This document shows positions 54,030 to 64,000 of a DNA stretch of 64,000 bases, one piece after another. How positions within the stretch are numbered: the first letter of the stretch is position 1; every line of letters begins with the position of its first letter. The translations under genes were made by a program, and so were the position numbers. Source of the stretch: Echinostoma caproni (taxonomy: Eukaryota > Platyhelminthes > Trematoda > Plagiorchiida > Echinostomatidae); contig UZAN01039370.1 of NCBI GenBank assembly GCA_900618425.1, positions 77,103 through 141,102 on the forward strand, read 5' to 3'. The notes below the pieces were generated by a model. The model ran no database searches. It was not told the DNA's origin and saw only the letters and a list, made by a program, of their open reading frames with translations.

Positions 54030-54211
54030 ACGAACCGAGCCGGACACAGCGAGAACAAGGGAGAAAATAGTCGGTGGAATAGAATATATATAAATGAAAC
54101 GAGTACAGGCGGAGCACTACCACTGCACAAGCACTGACGATGTCACCTCAGCTGATGACGAAACGTTTGCAAATAAATTGTGAAGCTCTACGAACAGGTG
54201 AAATGGAATTC
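54030..54211 (+). mobile_element. Penelope-like terminal repeat fragment, plus copy
   Basis: This is an inverted, diverged partner of 53712-53895. Shared blocks in order are CGAACCGAG, ACAG-GAGAACAAGGGA, CGG-GGAA, GCGGAGCACT, CACTGACGATGTCACCTC (54132-54149), TGATGACGAAACGTTTGC (54153-54170) and AACAGGTGAAATGGAATTC. A TATATATAAATGAA motif precedes the hammerhead-like part, as it does near 41660 on the minus strand. The stem GTCA/TGAC is shorter than in the minus copy. About 134 bp separate the two heads. Confidence 0.68.
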
Positions 54212-56288
54212 TTTGTGCCATTGAACGTTTTCACTTCCAGACTTCAACCGAATGCTCAACATTTATCGGAAACTCATAGAATGCAATTTATTCATTTTAT
54301 ACACAGCGAATAGAGTAACTGTATACTTAGAGACAACTTTGAATTAGTGATGCAGACTACGTGGCATGCGGACACTGGTAAAGCAGATGAATGAGATGTG
54401 ACAAATTCTTGAATTCGGATGTTAGATTTTGAATAAGCATTTTATATCCAGCAATAGACTGGTTGCTTTTGATTTTGCGAATGCTTATAAATTCCGAGAA
54501 GGGCAATATCTTACGTTCCATATCACTTACCTTATGTCAGAAACGTCATTTTCAAAGCTTTATTAGCTGCAGTAGTTTGTGAGATTAGGCCTAAGGGCTG
54601 CAGTCGAGTTAATGTGTTGTAAATGCATATTGTCAACGGGTGACCATGTAAACGTTGATTGGGCAGCAGTTATTGGAGGTTCATTGACTTTACCAATAAT
54701 CCTGCACTCACCATTATATTAAAATAACAGTCATTTTGGCGTGCATGACACCTTACAAAAAGAGAATCTGCTGTATTTTAGCTTCCTCAAACGCTTATCC
54801 CTAGGCACAGATACAAAATCCTTGAAAGAATTATCAAATTTGGCCAAAAAGAGGTTTTCTTTTGAAAATATTAAGCTATTGACCTTCTCTTTGTGACCTC
54901 TGTGAACAAACTGGAACTAAACGTGCAAACTTTTGGAATCAGCTCGACCGTTAAAAGTACATATTTTCAAAAGAAAGAGTTTACATTAGACCACCATTAC
55001 AATCGAACGGATATTTCCTTTGTCTTTTTAGTCTGCTTTTACTGTCTGCCTTCTCTTTGCGAATGAAAATTCAGTTATTCTCGAGGAGTTGCATTAATCC
55101 AGGCCCTGCTCAAACGGTCGAATTGTAGTGCTTGCAAATAGAACCATCGTGAGAAGGGATTATACCGGTTTCTATTCCCGAGGAAAACGAAAAGTGACAA
55201 TTAAACTCCGAGGTGTAAATGGTGAGATCGTATATTCGAGGGTAAAACCGTTGTACTGTGTGCGTGTTTTTTGGGTAGATGAAATAAAACTGACATCAGT
55301 AAATGGGGTTACGAATAAATAAATAAGAAACATCAGATTGTTTGCATCAGTTAACCTCAGTAATCCGGAAAGGTGAAATAAGCGGTTTATTCCTTGGACT
55401 AATACACGTTTTCAATGATGGTACAGTGACCCTAGTTCTGACTTATGAGTGGGTATATTGGGTATATTTTACTGCCGTTGGGCATATTTTGAAAAGAATG
55501 CGGGTGAGGAAATCATGGATAAATGGAGTATGCCTTATGTCAAATCAAATGATGGAGATACCTCTGAGGTATTCAATAAAACAGTCCACTTCAACAAACG
55601 TGAATAACAGTGTTCTGTGCCAGGTTGTCCGGCTATCCAAAGGGATGACCTGCTGAGCATGCAAAACAATAACCAATTTGGATGAAAGATTTCCCATTCA
55701 ATTTCGTGTACTACTTTTAGAAACTGAACTGCGTTATGAGTTTAACATACTTTGCTCGTCACTCACCGCACTACATGCCTCAAATGCAAAAGAAAATATT
55801 GCATTCAAGTTTACCTTTTGGAACACCTACCTCACGGGCAAACATGCTCAATACCGTGGAAGTCTTAATGAACCTGTGGGTGATGAAGTGTATTGGAATT
55901 CAGAGCGCATTTGCTAATGAAGACTGTGAGGTACAAATTTGACCTACAACATCTCTAGGTTTGAGCCAAGCTTCCGTATAAAACTATCACATAGAATCTG
56001 GGTAAACGTAATTTATGCAGATGCACGAAATTCAACTAAGAAACGTCAGAAATCAAATAAGCAAAAGCACAGGTTATTTCAGGCTGCCAAATATAGGATT
56101 TTCCTAATAATGAAATAGCTAAGGTAACTCGTGTTGCTTACGCATCGAGTGCACAGTGAAATGAAAAAGCAAGGACGATCCATAATTGTCGATCTGATGT
56201 AGACGTAGTTTAATCAAGATGCAAAGTGACTGAGTGTTGATAACACTTTGTTAATTGGGCATACGAATGCTGAGTACCAAGCTTCAAT

Positions 56289-56293
<5 letters not shown>

Positions 56294-56322
<29 letters not shown>
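56294..56322. repeat. AT dinucleotide microsatellite
   Basis: About fourteen uninterrupted AT units. Confidence 0.95.
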
Positions 56323-56324
<2 letters not shown>

Positions 56325-57760
56325 AATGGTGATTGACTGCTATGAAAGTTAGAGTAAAATCTTGAAACATATTGCGAAGTGATAAACGCTGTTAGAGATG
56401 AAATAAAATGTTAGATGCTTTCAAAATTGGTACCGTTGTGACAAACACGAATCTGGGGTGAATAATCCATATACCATTGTTTGGAGTACCCAAGCTTACG
56501 ATAGATTTTGAGCGTGGCTCAGGATTGTCTACTTACTGAATCATTTCTCGTCTAGTTCCGTCGGTAAAGTATGAAGTTGGATTGATGAAACAATCTAAAA
56601 TTAGGGTTGACAAGTAATTGGAAAAAGAGGAATGTATGAATAAGTGCGCGGATGAAAAAATCAAGATATGAAAGTGATTGACGAGATTACGTTGCCATTG
56701 TTTATTACTTTACAGTCCATGATCAGCGTGTAAATTCATTCCACAAAACAGTTAAGGATAGGTGCTTCATGTGCAACAAAACCATTTTAACTGATGACGC
56801 TTAAACGGTTGCAGTACAAAATAATATGTCGTACATAAGGGTCCTAATGACTTCCACATGTGTCCGTAAATTACAATGGTATATTTTTTAAAACATCTCA
56901 AGGAAAAACATTTGCAGTTTGCCGTTTCGTCAAGATTCATGCAGATGCAAAAATCGCTTGCCTCTTGCATTACGAAGGTTCTACTGAACATCTTGTGCAT
57001 TTTTGATTTCTTGGTGAGTATCACAGCAGAGTTATAAACTACATGACAAAAATTGACTAAACGAGACAATTCGCTCCTATATCAAACGATTTGTACCAAA
57101 TAACGTTGGAAATCCAATCAACGTCTTATCTAGAGAATGCATGTATTTTGAAGAATACTCTCACAAGTTTATTCATGTAGTAGTCTCAAATATCGTTCTT
57201 GATAAATAGTTATCCTTAGATAACGTATTTTTTCCGAGGAACAATTATTAGAAAACTGGCCAGCCTAAACTGGATTTTGACAATTACCGTTATTTTATTA
57301 TAATAAGGATTCCTTCGGAGAACTATAAGCTGCAGATTTTCTGTGGGCGTTCACTGTACAACCAATCCATGTTTCTAATAACTATAATGAAAGCACTACA
57401 CAAATTGAGGAGTTGTCTAGTTTGACTTGAGTTGAAATTAGAAAGCATACATAAAACCGCTTCATGATGATTGTCGCTGTTCGGCACATTTTTTTCCTCT
57501 TTAATACGTCAAAGGATCCCAAATTTCAATTTCAAACCTAACCTACCGCTATCGTAATCACCTTTTGAGGTTAGCTAAGCAAATAAAAGATAATTATACA
57601 TTTATAGAAAATCATGAACTCTGATAACGCAGTGCCTAGGAATTTGAAATTTACAAAAGCTTCCTTGTAGATAAATGAATAATGGTTATTATATAGAACA
57701 GAAAAAATAAAGTACACTGAAGCTGAAAGCTCTGCATAGATTCAAATCAATGCTTTATAT

Positions 57761-57776
57761 GATATCAATTGATATC
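57761..57776. repeat. 16-bp perfect palindrome
   Basis: GATATCAATTGATATC reads the same on both strands. Confidence 0.85.
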
Positions 57777-59208
57777 GAGAACCGTAAACAACATATTTTG
57801 TACTGTGTTCTATGGGATAACAATAATGTTTATTGCTTTATATATAAGAAAGGAACCACTGTTTGCGGAGTACATGTAATTGGCAGTGATATACGATCAA
57901 AAAAAATTATCAAAATTTGAAAGTGAGTACGAAATAACTGAACGAAAAAGATAAACAGTGAGGCAAGTAACCGAGTTTGTTTTAATAAAACGTGTATTAT
58001 TTAAATTATGTGTGAGGGGTGTCAATCCCACCATCGTAAACATCGGAAATAATATGTCAAAGTATATTTCATGGGTTTCGTAATTTATACCCTTCTCTAA
58101 ATATAAAAATTGCCAGGAAGAGGATTTCTATAGAAATGTAAAACGTAGACTTATAGCTTCTTCTACACAGCGGGTGATGCTCCGCCTGAGAATCAAGTTT
58201 CTGCGTTTGATGTAACAAAATGGCTATTTAGTCAAGTAAAACTAATTTGTCAAGATAATACCCATACCAATAGACATTGTGGAATTAAGACCCGTTGTTT
58301 GAACTGATTTTCCAGTTTTCAAGCTAATATAATAAAAGGAATCTAGTAGTTGGTTGGCATGTTGTCGCGACTCAGTAGGCACTCATTATAATGTAAGGGG
58401 TTCCCCTGAAACATATTCAAAACGCATTCTATTTAATAACCATGGTTTGAACCCATGCATATTATCAGCTGAGCATCAGACGGATGGAAAAATATACAAT
58501 TTGTTTTCTTGCAAAATATTCACGTGAAAAATAATTCTGTGCATCATACATTGTTAACTATCGAACATGTAGCTCGAGAAAATCATTTCAGGATAACCAC
58601 ATCTGTGTAATGGTGCACGTATCTCCTCCATTTGCTTGGCTGCATTCAATTGAACGTAAGCAACAAATTGTTCTTTCTCCTCCATGGTCAGTTCATCCAA
58701 ACCACGGGAGGATTTCACAGACTTTAGCTACATTTCGGGTACACTCCTTAATACGGTATCTCAATCATAAAGCGCTTTGGGGACTTAGAGACACATTAAT
58801 GATGCTCATTCAATTTCGTCTTAAAGCAGTTTGATGTTGTTTAGGATATTCCAGGTTTGATATGCACTCATTGACACACATTTGTCATAGACAATTGCGT
58901 ATGAATCTTACATAACTGTTACGTTCACGGATTGTGTTAACCGTTTCATTTATCCCACAGAACACATTGAGAACAACGGCAGGGGTGAACAGGCACGTAT
59001 TGATTTATTTGTAATGACGTCATTCTATGTCGTCAACTATGATTAATAATAAGAACAAATAGGGAATGAGAGGGTTCGAGTCCTAATAGTTCAGCTCTGG
59101 TTCCAGTCATATGTGCATGTGTGCTTGTGTGAAATTGATTACAGTGTCAACAGTTCAAGTGATTGGAAACGTGTTAGGGTGAATAAAGTTGGCCAGGGAA
59201 AACTAAGT

Positions 59209-59240
59209 GGTTGCAAAAGTTTCTTTTGGGCGCTTCAGCG
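59209..59240 (-). mobile_element. Degenerate hammerhead-like 3' terminal repeat of the PLE
   Basis: Right after the GIY-YIG frame the minus strand reads CGCTGAAGCGCCC, then AAAAGAAACTTTTGCAACC. CTGA and GAAAC with a TTTTGCAA follow-on recall the ends at 53712 and 54030 (GAAACGTTTGCAA), but stem II is missing or deleted. Its place at the 3' end of the coding part fits a Penelope-like terminal repeat. Confidence 0.5.
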
Positions 59241-59687
59241 GGGGTTGTTGTTGTGAAAAGGAATACTAACTGGTTCAGCCGTGGCTAAGTTATGACCATT
59301 CACTGCTCCTGATTGCCTACATCGAACATTATAGATCTGTCGGAACGGGCTCACTACATTCACCGAGTGATTTGACTTAAAAGGCTGCGAACGCACCACG
59401 CTTGTAACTGTCTTAATTGTTCCAGTCCTCAGCCAAGTTGATTGGTGTTCCGGAAATAGATCGGATTGGCACCTGGTCGTGCGGCCAATGCACTCAGTCC
59501 CACAGGAAAAGGTGTATGAGTATACACAAAACGAGGCTGCATAATCTGTCAATCTGTCCTTCAATCGGATAGGTTTAGCTATGAACACAGTTTTTAATTG
59601 TGCTGCGTGAAATGTTCCGCTTACTACATTTGTGAGCTTTATTTGAAATTGAGAGCTTATTTGATCAGCTATCTGGACAAGTGCCAT
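59235..59687 (-). pseudogene. Penelope-like GIY-YIG endonuclease fragment, 150-codon frame
   Basis: The frame encodes the C-terminal GIY-YIG region of a Penelope-like retroelement without the reverse transcriptase. Residues 25-46 (TFHAAQLKTVF...PIRLKDRL) match the usual lead-in. The core is at 54-72, CVYSYTFSCGTECIGRTTR, with the first conserved Tyr at 56 and the YIG Tyr replaced by Cys at 66. Then come Glu80-His81 with a Trp85-Leu86 typical of the family, IKT at 91-93, and SNHSVN (105-110) with an FRQIY at 115-119. In live elements this domain makes the nick that primes reverse transcription. The copy is 5' truncated and has a mutated YIG, so it is almost surely inactive even though the frame is still open. 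It ends at the CTGA of a hammerhead-like terminal repeat (59209-59240). The listed start is only the first Met in the frame. Confidence 0.88.
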
Positions 59688-59689
59688 CT

Positions 59690-61440
59690 GCTTCGCACGA
59701 GTTAGAGAAACTCAAGTCCACATTTGTGAAGTCATGCTACCAAAATAAGCGTGTGTATTTGGAAATCCGTAGGATGATATTGTGCAATCGTTGTGATTAC
59801 ATATAGTGATATTGCAAACTTTCCTCTCAAGTACATAGGAAGAATTAGAAAGACAGTGACGATGAATTAGCAATGCACGACAATGAAACATATATTGCAA
59901 AACAATGTTCAACGCAACGTATTTTTGTTGCCAGGCACTTACTTTCTCCAAACAGGAATAGTTCTATGTCGCAGTTGTGTAGTCCAACATGCGGGTACAT
60001 GAGGGAAGTTCACATAAATGAATGCACTTAGGAAGATAATGTATTAACCTTTTCAAAGAAGGAAATGGCAAACAGATTTTTCGAAGTTCATGACATCGTG
60101 AAGGACGAATACATCCAAAAGCCACACACGTTCGCGAACATACCGGAAAACCCTATCCGTGTGTTCTTATGCATTTCTTTTACTGGTTGAATTATTGTTT
60201 CAAATACGCAGCTTTTCTGATATGGCACACAATAGATGAAAACATTTTCTTTTGTAAATGTTGCCATTATAGTTCTTGAGTAAACATGTACGCATACTAA
60301 AGACAATTAGTCATTAAATAGAGAGAAGCATTTCCTTAATTGCATGCTACGGAGAAATTCGGATCACGTAAATCACGAAATAATACCCTCATCTAAGAGA
60401 TTGTTTAGTTATTGATCGTTCGACTGAAGTGTAAAGATATTGGTTCTTAGACAAAAACCTTAGCAGATTGAGTATTGAAATAGGGAACCAAAGTTAGTAC
60501 GCATTACTTACGAGTTCCAGGACCGACAAAAAGCTGAACAGGGCTCTTCTACGGCCTCCTTAACAAGCGGTTAGATTGATTAACGCCTATTCAGACATTA
60601 TATAATAAGTGCACATGAGCATTCAAGCTCGTACCTAAACTAATTAACTCTTTTAGTTGATATCATTCGCTACTATGAATCATAGAACTGCTAACCACCC
60701 AATGAATGGGACACATGTGACCCACTTCACAACTGTCTCAGCATTATAAATGATATATTACAAAATTTGCATCCGAAATTACATCTTTGCTGATTCAAAA
60801 ATAGCTAGTATAAACATGTAGCACTTCATATTGCTAACTAGAAAAAAGGGGTAAAACAAATCGGGAATTTTTCAAAAGCAAGTGGACGGAAACTACGATC
60901 TTAAAGTAAATGCAACGTTGATTCTAATCACAGTACACTCATAAAATCCTTAGTCAAATTTTTCTCAACATCCATGACCAGTGGAATAAAACTAACAGAA
61001 AATTCTAACAACAGTAATTGTACACTGGCAAGCCAACCAACACATCCTGGACCCGGTCGTTATCACTGAAATTGGATTTAGCAATCTAAGATATCGGTCC
61101 CGTTTGGATAGTGGTTTTCAAACCCAATTATCTTTGACAGTTCAACATTTTAAGCAAACAAAGCAAACAACCAAGTGTTTGCAAGAACAACTCAAAAGAA
61201 AACATTTCCCAATTAGTGAGCGGTACACTCATCTTTCTTGCCTGTTCTAATGCGATTTTGTTAGTAACACTAAGATGAAAACCATTCCAGCGGTATGATT
61301 GATGCAAAATTGCAAAATCATTATATCAGTAAAGTTGATCTGTTGCATTTCTTACTCTTAGACCATACTCAGATGGAAGGAGTCCTTACTCGTTGGTAAT
61401 AATATCAGATGTATATTTGATAAAATATAACTAATCATTT
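59690..61440. other. No gene recognised
   Basis: Nothing supported. The sequence upstream of the PLE fragment on the minus strand (59712-59951) is open for 79 codons but does not resemble reverse transcriptase, so the element is truncated near 59690. Confidence 0.6.
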
Positions 61441-61444
61441 AAAT

Positions 61445-61600
61445 ACGAGCAATAGACAGCTGTTTCGTCCTATTTACAATTCGTCAGCAGTGCGTACTTT
61501 TGTGTCCTTGTCTCGACTCGAACCGAATTTCTTCGGATTGGAACTTGAAACCCTTACCCTTGAACTACACGGTTGCTGGTTATCACCAATCAATTGTTCA
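61445..61600 (-). mobile_element. Hammerhead-bearing SINE (schistosome alpha type), copy 2
   Basis: On the minus strand a pol III A box TAGTTCAAGGG (61567-61557) and B box GGTTCGAGTC (61524-61515) form a tRNA-like head. ACAAGGACACAAAAG follows, then the hammerhead at 61493-61449, and the element ends just beyond it. The spacing from B-box TTCGAG to TGACGA is 36 bases, as in copy 1. This head-plus-ribozyme layout is known from the schistosome alpha SINE-like family. Left and right limits are approximate and I see no clear target duplication. Confidence 0.78.
61449..61493 (-). ncRNA. Hammerhead ribozyme, weak stem II
   Basis: On the minus strand CUGACGA (61487-61481) and GAAA are both intact. 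Stem III is ACAG/CTGT with no loop and the cleavage nucleotide is C61455. Stem I pairs GCACTG with TATTGC, with one mismatch in six and one G-U. Stem II is damaged: the usual GTCC/GGAC is here ATTG against GGAC, leaving about two pairs. The core would be competent, but the helix loss probably slows or stops cleavage. Confidence 0.75.
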
Positions 61601-62940
61601 AATGGGAGGGGCCGGGCGATATTGAATCATTCGGCGTCAGTCGACATACATATACTGCTGTGTTAGAGAAAAAGCACTCAGTTTCATCTCTGTTTTATAA
61701 CAGGGCAAATTAGAATTTATCTGCTATTTTTCTTTAGATTGCCTTCTCAGAACGACCTTGAAGCATATAAGGGTATGGATCAAAGTTGCACGATAACTAG
61801 GCTTTCATTAAACCTCTTATTCTCATGAACGTAAATGAATATAATGCAACCACCCGCCACACACAAAATTTATATAATAGCAGCTACCGATACTGGGACT
61901 TTTACAAAACTAATGAATTGTAAACGTACTAATTTTCAGTGTTGGCGACAGTTGCTGTAGTATCGAATACACGATATCCAAAATGCGGTAAAACATTTTA
62001 TAATAACTTGCTAACAAATGAAAAGAATGATTCAAATGATTTCAAATTCATTTTGTTTTCTCTCTTTTTTGAGCTGGTGGTTGAGTGATTTAACCGAGTG
62101 TATAACATTTGAATACCCGAATCTGTTTAAACAAGAGTTATCCAATTTTGATCAATAATTGCACTCACCAATACATCAAATTATTAATGAACTCCTGTTT
62201 TTTTGGTGGCAATCTATAGCATTTGCATTTTCGCAGGACTTGAAATCCGAGTTTTTACCACAACCTTTAGTCTTGCAAACGTTTCGGAAAGTTCTCGACA
62301 TTCAGAAATTATGAACACTAGCGATATTTTATTGTTTTTCACAATACTATTTGTAAGTCATAAATTTGAAAAGTAAAAATCATATCGTAATATTGTCAGG
62401 TTTCAATCAGAGACTGTTTAGGTCCGGTGCAGTTATGCTGTGTCACAATATACTGTGTACTGCAGAGATAGATGTAATATTTGTACACAACCTGGAGCAT
62501 GGTAGCATAGCAAATGGAATCATAATTAAACGGAAAAAGCAGAAACTTAATAAAGAGTAACTAAACAATGAAATGAATATTGGATGAATGTAACGATTTA
62601 GGCGGCTGCTTAATTAATGCAGATTACCCAGTTGCCTAAACCAAATTTATTTATAAGACGCACGTTTAGAGTGGCTTCCTTAAGGAATTCAACTGAATAT
62701 GGTGTGGTAGTTTACATATTCAAGGGTACCCTCAGCGGTCCGATCTTTATTCGGAAAATGAAGACGGAATTACCAATTTTTGTGCTATTCTGAAAACCAT
62801 AATTATAATTGTCACGCACAAAACTGTACTAAGGATAAGCATAAATATCAATATCCCAAATGCGGTCAGCCGGTATTGGATGACATGTCATTTTTATAGA
62901 GAAGTGGCTTCACCCCTCGTTACTTTACATACCCATGTAG
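61601..62940. other. No gene recognised
   Basis: AT-rich sequence with no supported feature. It may be the distal upstream region of the gene at the right edge. Confidence 0.55.
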
Positions 62941-62949
62941 ACTCCTCGT

Positions 62950-63146
62950 GATTGGCTGAGCCGTTATTCGTGACACCATTCGCTTACTGTAGTTTCAACA
63001 ACACAGAGCGCTGATTGGCTCATTTATTGTTAACCTAGCTGACGTACAACAATGGAACGGTAATCCAAGGATGCTCACAATTTCTACTAGTGATGTTTTA
63101 ATTGAAGAAACCATTATAAAAATCTCAAACACGTTGCTGTTATTGG
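62950..63146 (+). promoter_or_regulatory. Candidate promoter: two inverted CCAAT boxes and a CRE-like site
   Basis: GATTGGCTGA (62950-62959) and GATTGGCTCA (63013-63022) both fit the NF-Y (inverted CCAAT) consensus and lie 63 bases apart. TGACGTAC (63040-63047) is a half-CRE. A third ATTGG is at 63142-63146. No TATA box is seen. The cluster is 0.3-0.45 kb upstream of the first Met of the only convincing gene in the window. The assignment is inferred from motif clustering and position. Confidence 0.45.
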
Positions 63147-63216
63147 ATTGTCCACAGAAAACCTGTCAGTGTGGTCTGCGTGGGAGTGATAATCATCTCA
63201 CGTTTTTGAACATAAT

Positions 63217-63249
63217 ATGTTTCGGATGAGAATGACCATGTACAATTAG
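63217..63249 (+). other. Short upstream open frame with four in-phase ATGs
   Basis: Ten codons then TAG, with ATG at 63217, 63226, 63232 and 63238. If transcription of the downstream gene begins before this point, ribosomes would meet these starts first. Whether it is in the mRNA is unknown. Confidence 0.3.
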
Positions 63250-63412
63250 GTTTGTGAGTTTCGTATCACAAAGTCTACCCCACCCGAAGGTGTACTCAGT
63301 TCAATCGAAGCATAATATTCAAACAACTGAAAGTGAATACTAGACAAGAACCACGGCAGTGGATTACTGTCTTTGGGGTGCTTTATCAACAGCCAATACC
63401 TGTGGTTGGAGA

Positions 63413-64000
63413 ATGCACAAAACGGATGAAGTGTGTAGTGTGAATGGCGCTTATAATCAAACAGTCGTTCCTGTGAATCGTGTTCATTCGGGTCATACTG
63501 CAAACTTGCCTATTGGAACCAGTGTAAACGAACATTCAGAAGTTGAATTCAGTGAAATCCCAGTCGGATCATTATCTCATTCCGTTGATGATAATAATAG
63601 CCGCAATACGCCACAAGTAAATGTGACAAATTCTACGCTTGTCACCGGAAGCAGACTTTCCCGTTACGAAAACAACAACGGAACACAAAACCCACCAAAC
63701 ATCAGTACTATCGGTACAGCCGTCAACAATAATAATTCCAGTACTACCATTGGCCCTCGTTCGGAACTTGAGACGAACAATTGTGCAATACCCTGTGTAG
63801 AAAGCGAGAACAAGCGAGCAACTACCAAACCAAGAGTCAGTTTTGATGAGGATTCCAATACCACAGAATACACTGAGGATCTGCCTCGGAACTACGAAGA
63901 CGTTGTGACATTGCACGTCCCAACAAAAGAAAATTTGTGGCATTCTTGTCGTGGATCGGGACGAAACCGACGAAAACGACGACGTCGTATCAGGTGGTTT
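63413..64000 (+). CDS. N-terminal part of an Asn/Ser/Thr-rich protein with a basic cluster (runs off window)
   Basis: The frame gives 196 residues from the first ATG to the window edge without a stop; it is open from 63338. ATG 63413 is the first Met in phase and has A at -3. Residues 1-175 are polar, with an NNNNSSTT run near 105-112 and many N-X-S/T sites (15, 70, 73, 89, 96, 107, 108, 149). KPRVSFDED is at 139-147. A dense Arg/Lys cluster is at 184-194 (RNRRKRRRRIR). There is no signal peptide or membrane segment in the visible part. The cluster could be a nuclear signal, a furin-like site or the cytosolic edge of a following membrane helix. I recognise no family. An upstream exon ending near 63344 or 63360, both AG sites, is also possible. 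CCAAT boxes upstream support a gene start here. Minus-strand frames over the same bases are shadows. Confidence 0.72.
   Translation, partial: MHKTDEVCSVNGAYNQTVVPVNRVHSGHTANLPIGTSVNEHSEVEFSEIPVGSLSHSVDDNNSRNTPQVNVTNSTLVTGSRLSRYENNNGTQNPPNISTIGTAVNNNNSSTTIGPRSELETNNCAIPCVESENKRATTKPRVSFDEDSNTTEYTEDLPRNYEDVVTLHVPTKENLWHSCRGSGRNRRKRRRRIRWF

Larger units (their letters stand above)
54212..59208. other. No gene recognised; AT microsatellite
   Basis: Plus-strand frames at 55342-55656 and 55678-55917 share one phase with a single TGA between them, but they show no recognised domain and their combined length could arise by chance. An AT microsatellite at 56294-56322 and a 16-bp palindrome at 57761-57776 are listed separately. 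A B-box-like GGTTCGAGTCC at about 59070 has no A box at the proper distance. Confidence 0.5.

Noticed and set aside
59060..59090. GGTTCGAGTCC as a third hammerhead SINE
   Set aside because: No TGACGA core at the 36-base spacing and no A box upstream.
1..64000. CRISPR arrays, operons or bacterial-type genes
   Set aside because: No spaced direct repeats and no tightly packed frames; the content is that of an animal genome.

Overview
This window is eukaryotic, gene-poor, repeat-bearing DNA of roughly 38-40% G+C (estimated by eye). The repeats point to a flatworm, most likely a digenean trematode. Two SINE copies join a tRNA-like pol III head to a schistosome-type hammerhead ribozyme, and there are several decayed Penelope-like retroelements (PLEs) with GIY-YIG domains. 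I could not determine the species. Most open frames have the lengths expected by chance at this base composition, and I do not call them genes.

Layout. Positions 1-13,220 are AT-rich with no recognisable gene; they hold two perfect palindromes and a short tandem repeat. A tRNA-derived SINE lies at about 13,221-13,440 (minus), with a diverged relative at about 42,515-42,705 (minus). A 760-base N gap at 24,256-25,015 is flanked by a 28-bp perfect inverted repeat. A hammerhead SINE lies at about 28,373-28,500 (plus) and a second copy at about 61,445-61,600 (minus). A decayed coding-like relic lies near 30,680-31,155. A minimal hammerhead of the PLE type, with an intact core, is at 41,597-41,646 (minus).

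From 45.1 to 46.45 kb there is a plus-strand PLE relic ending in a broken GIY-YIG domain. It is followed by a composite repeat whose head is 5S rRNA (46,827-47,430). The second N gap (47,628-48,023) has the same 29 bases on both sides, which suggests two contigs that were never merged. At 53,712-54,211 two PLE terminal-repeat fragments stand head to head. At 59,209-59,687 (minus) there is a 150-codon PLE GIY-YIG frame ending in a degenerate hammerhead-like terminal repeat.

The one convincing host gene is at the right edge. An open frame starting at about 63,413 (plus) runs off the window after 196 codons. It encodes an Asn/Ser/Thr-rich protein ending in an Arg/Lys cluster. Upstream lie two inverted CCAAT boxes and a CRE-like site, which fits a promoter at about 62,950-63,150.

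The common thread is self-cleaving RNA: the SINEs and the PLE ends carry hammerhead or hammerhead-like folds, giving three good motifs and up to three degenerate ones in 33 kb. No tRNA gene, CRISPR array or intact transposase or reverse transcriptase was seen.
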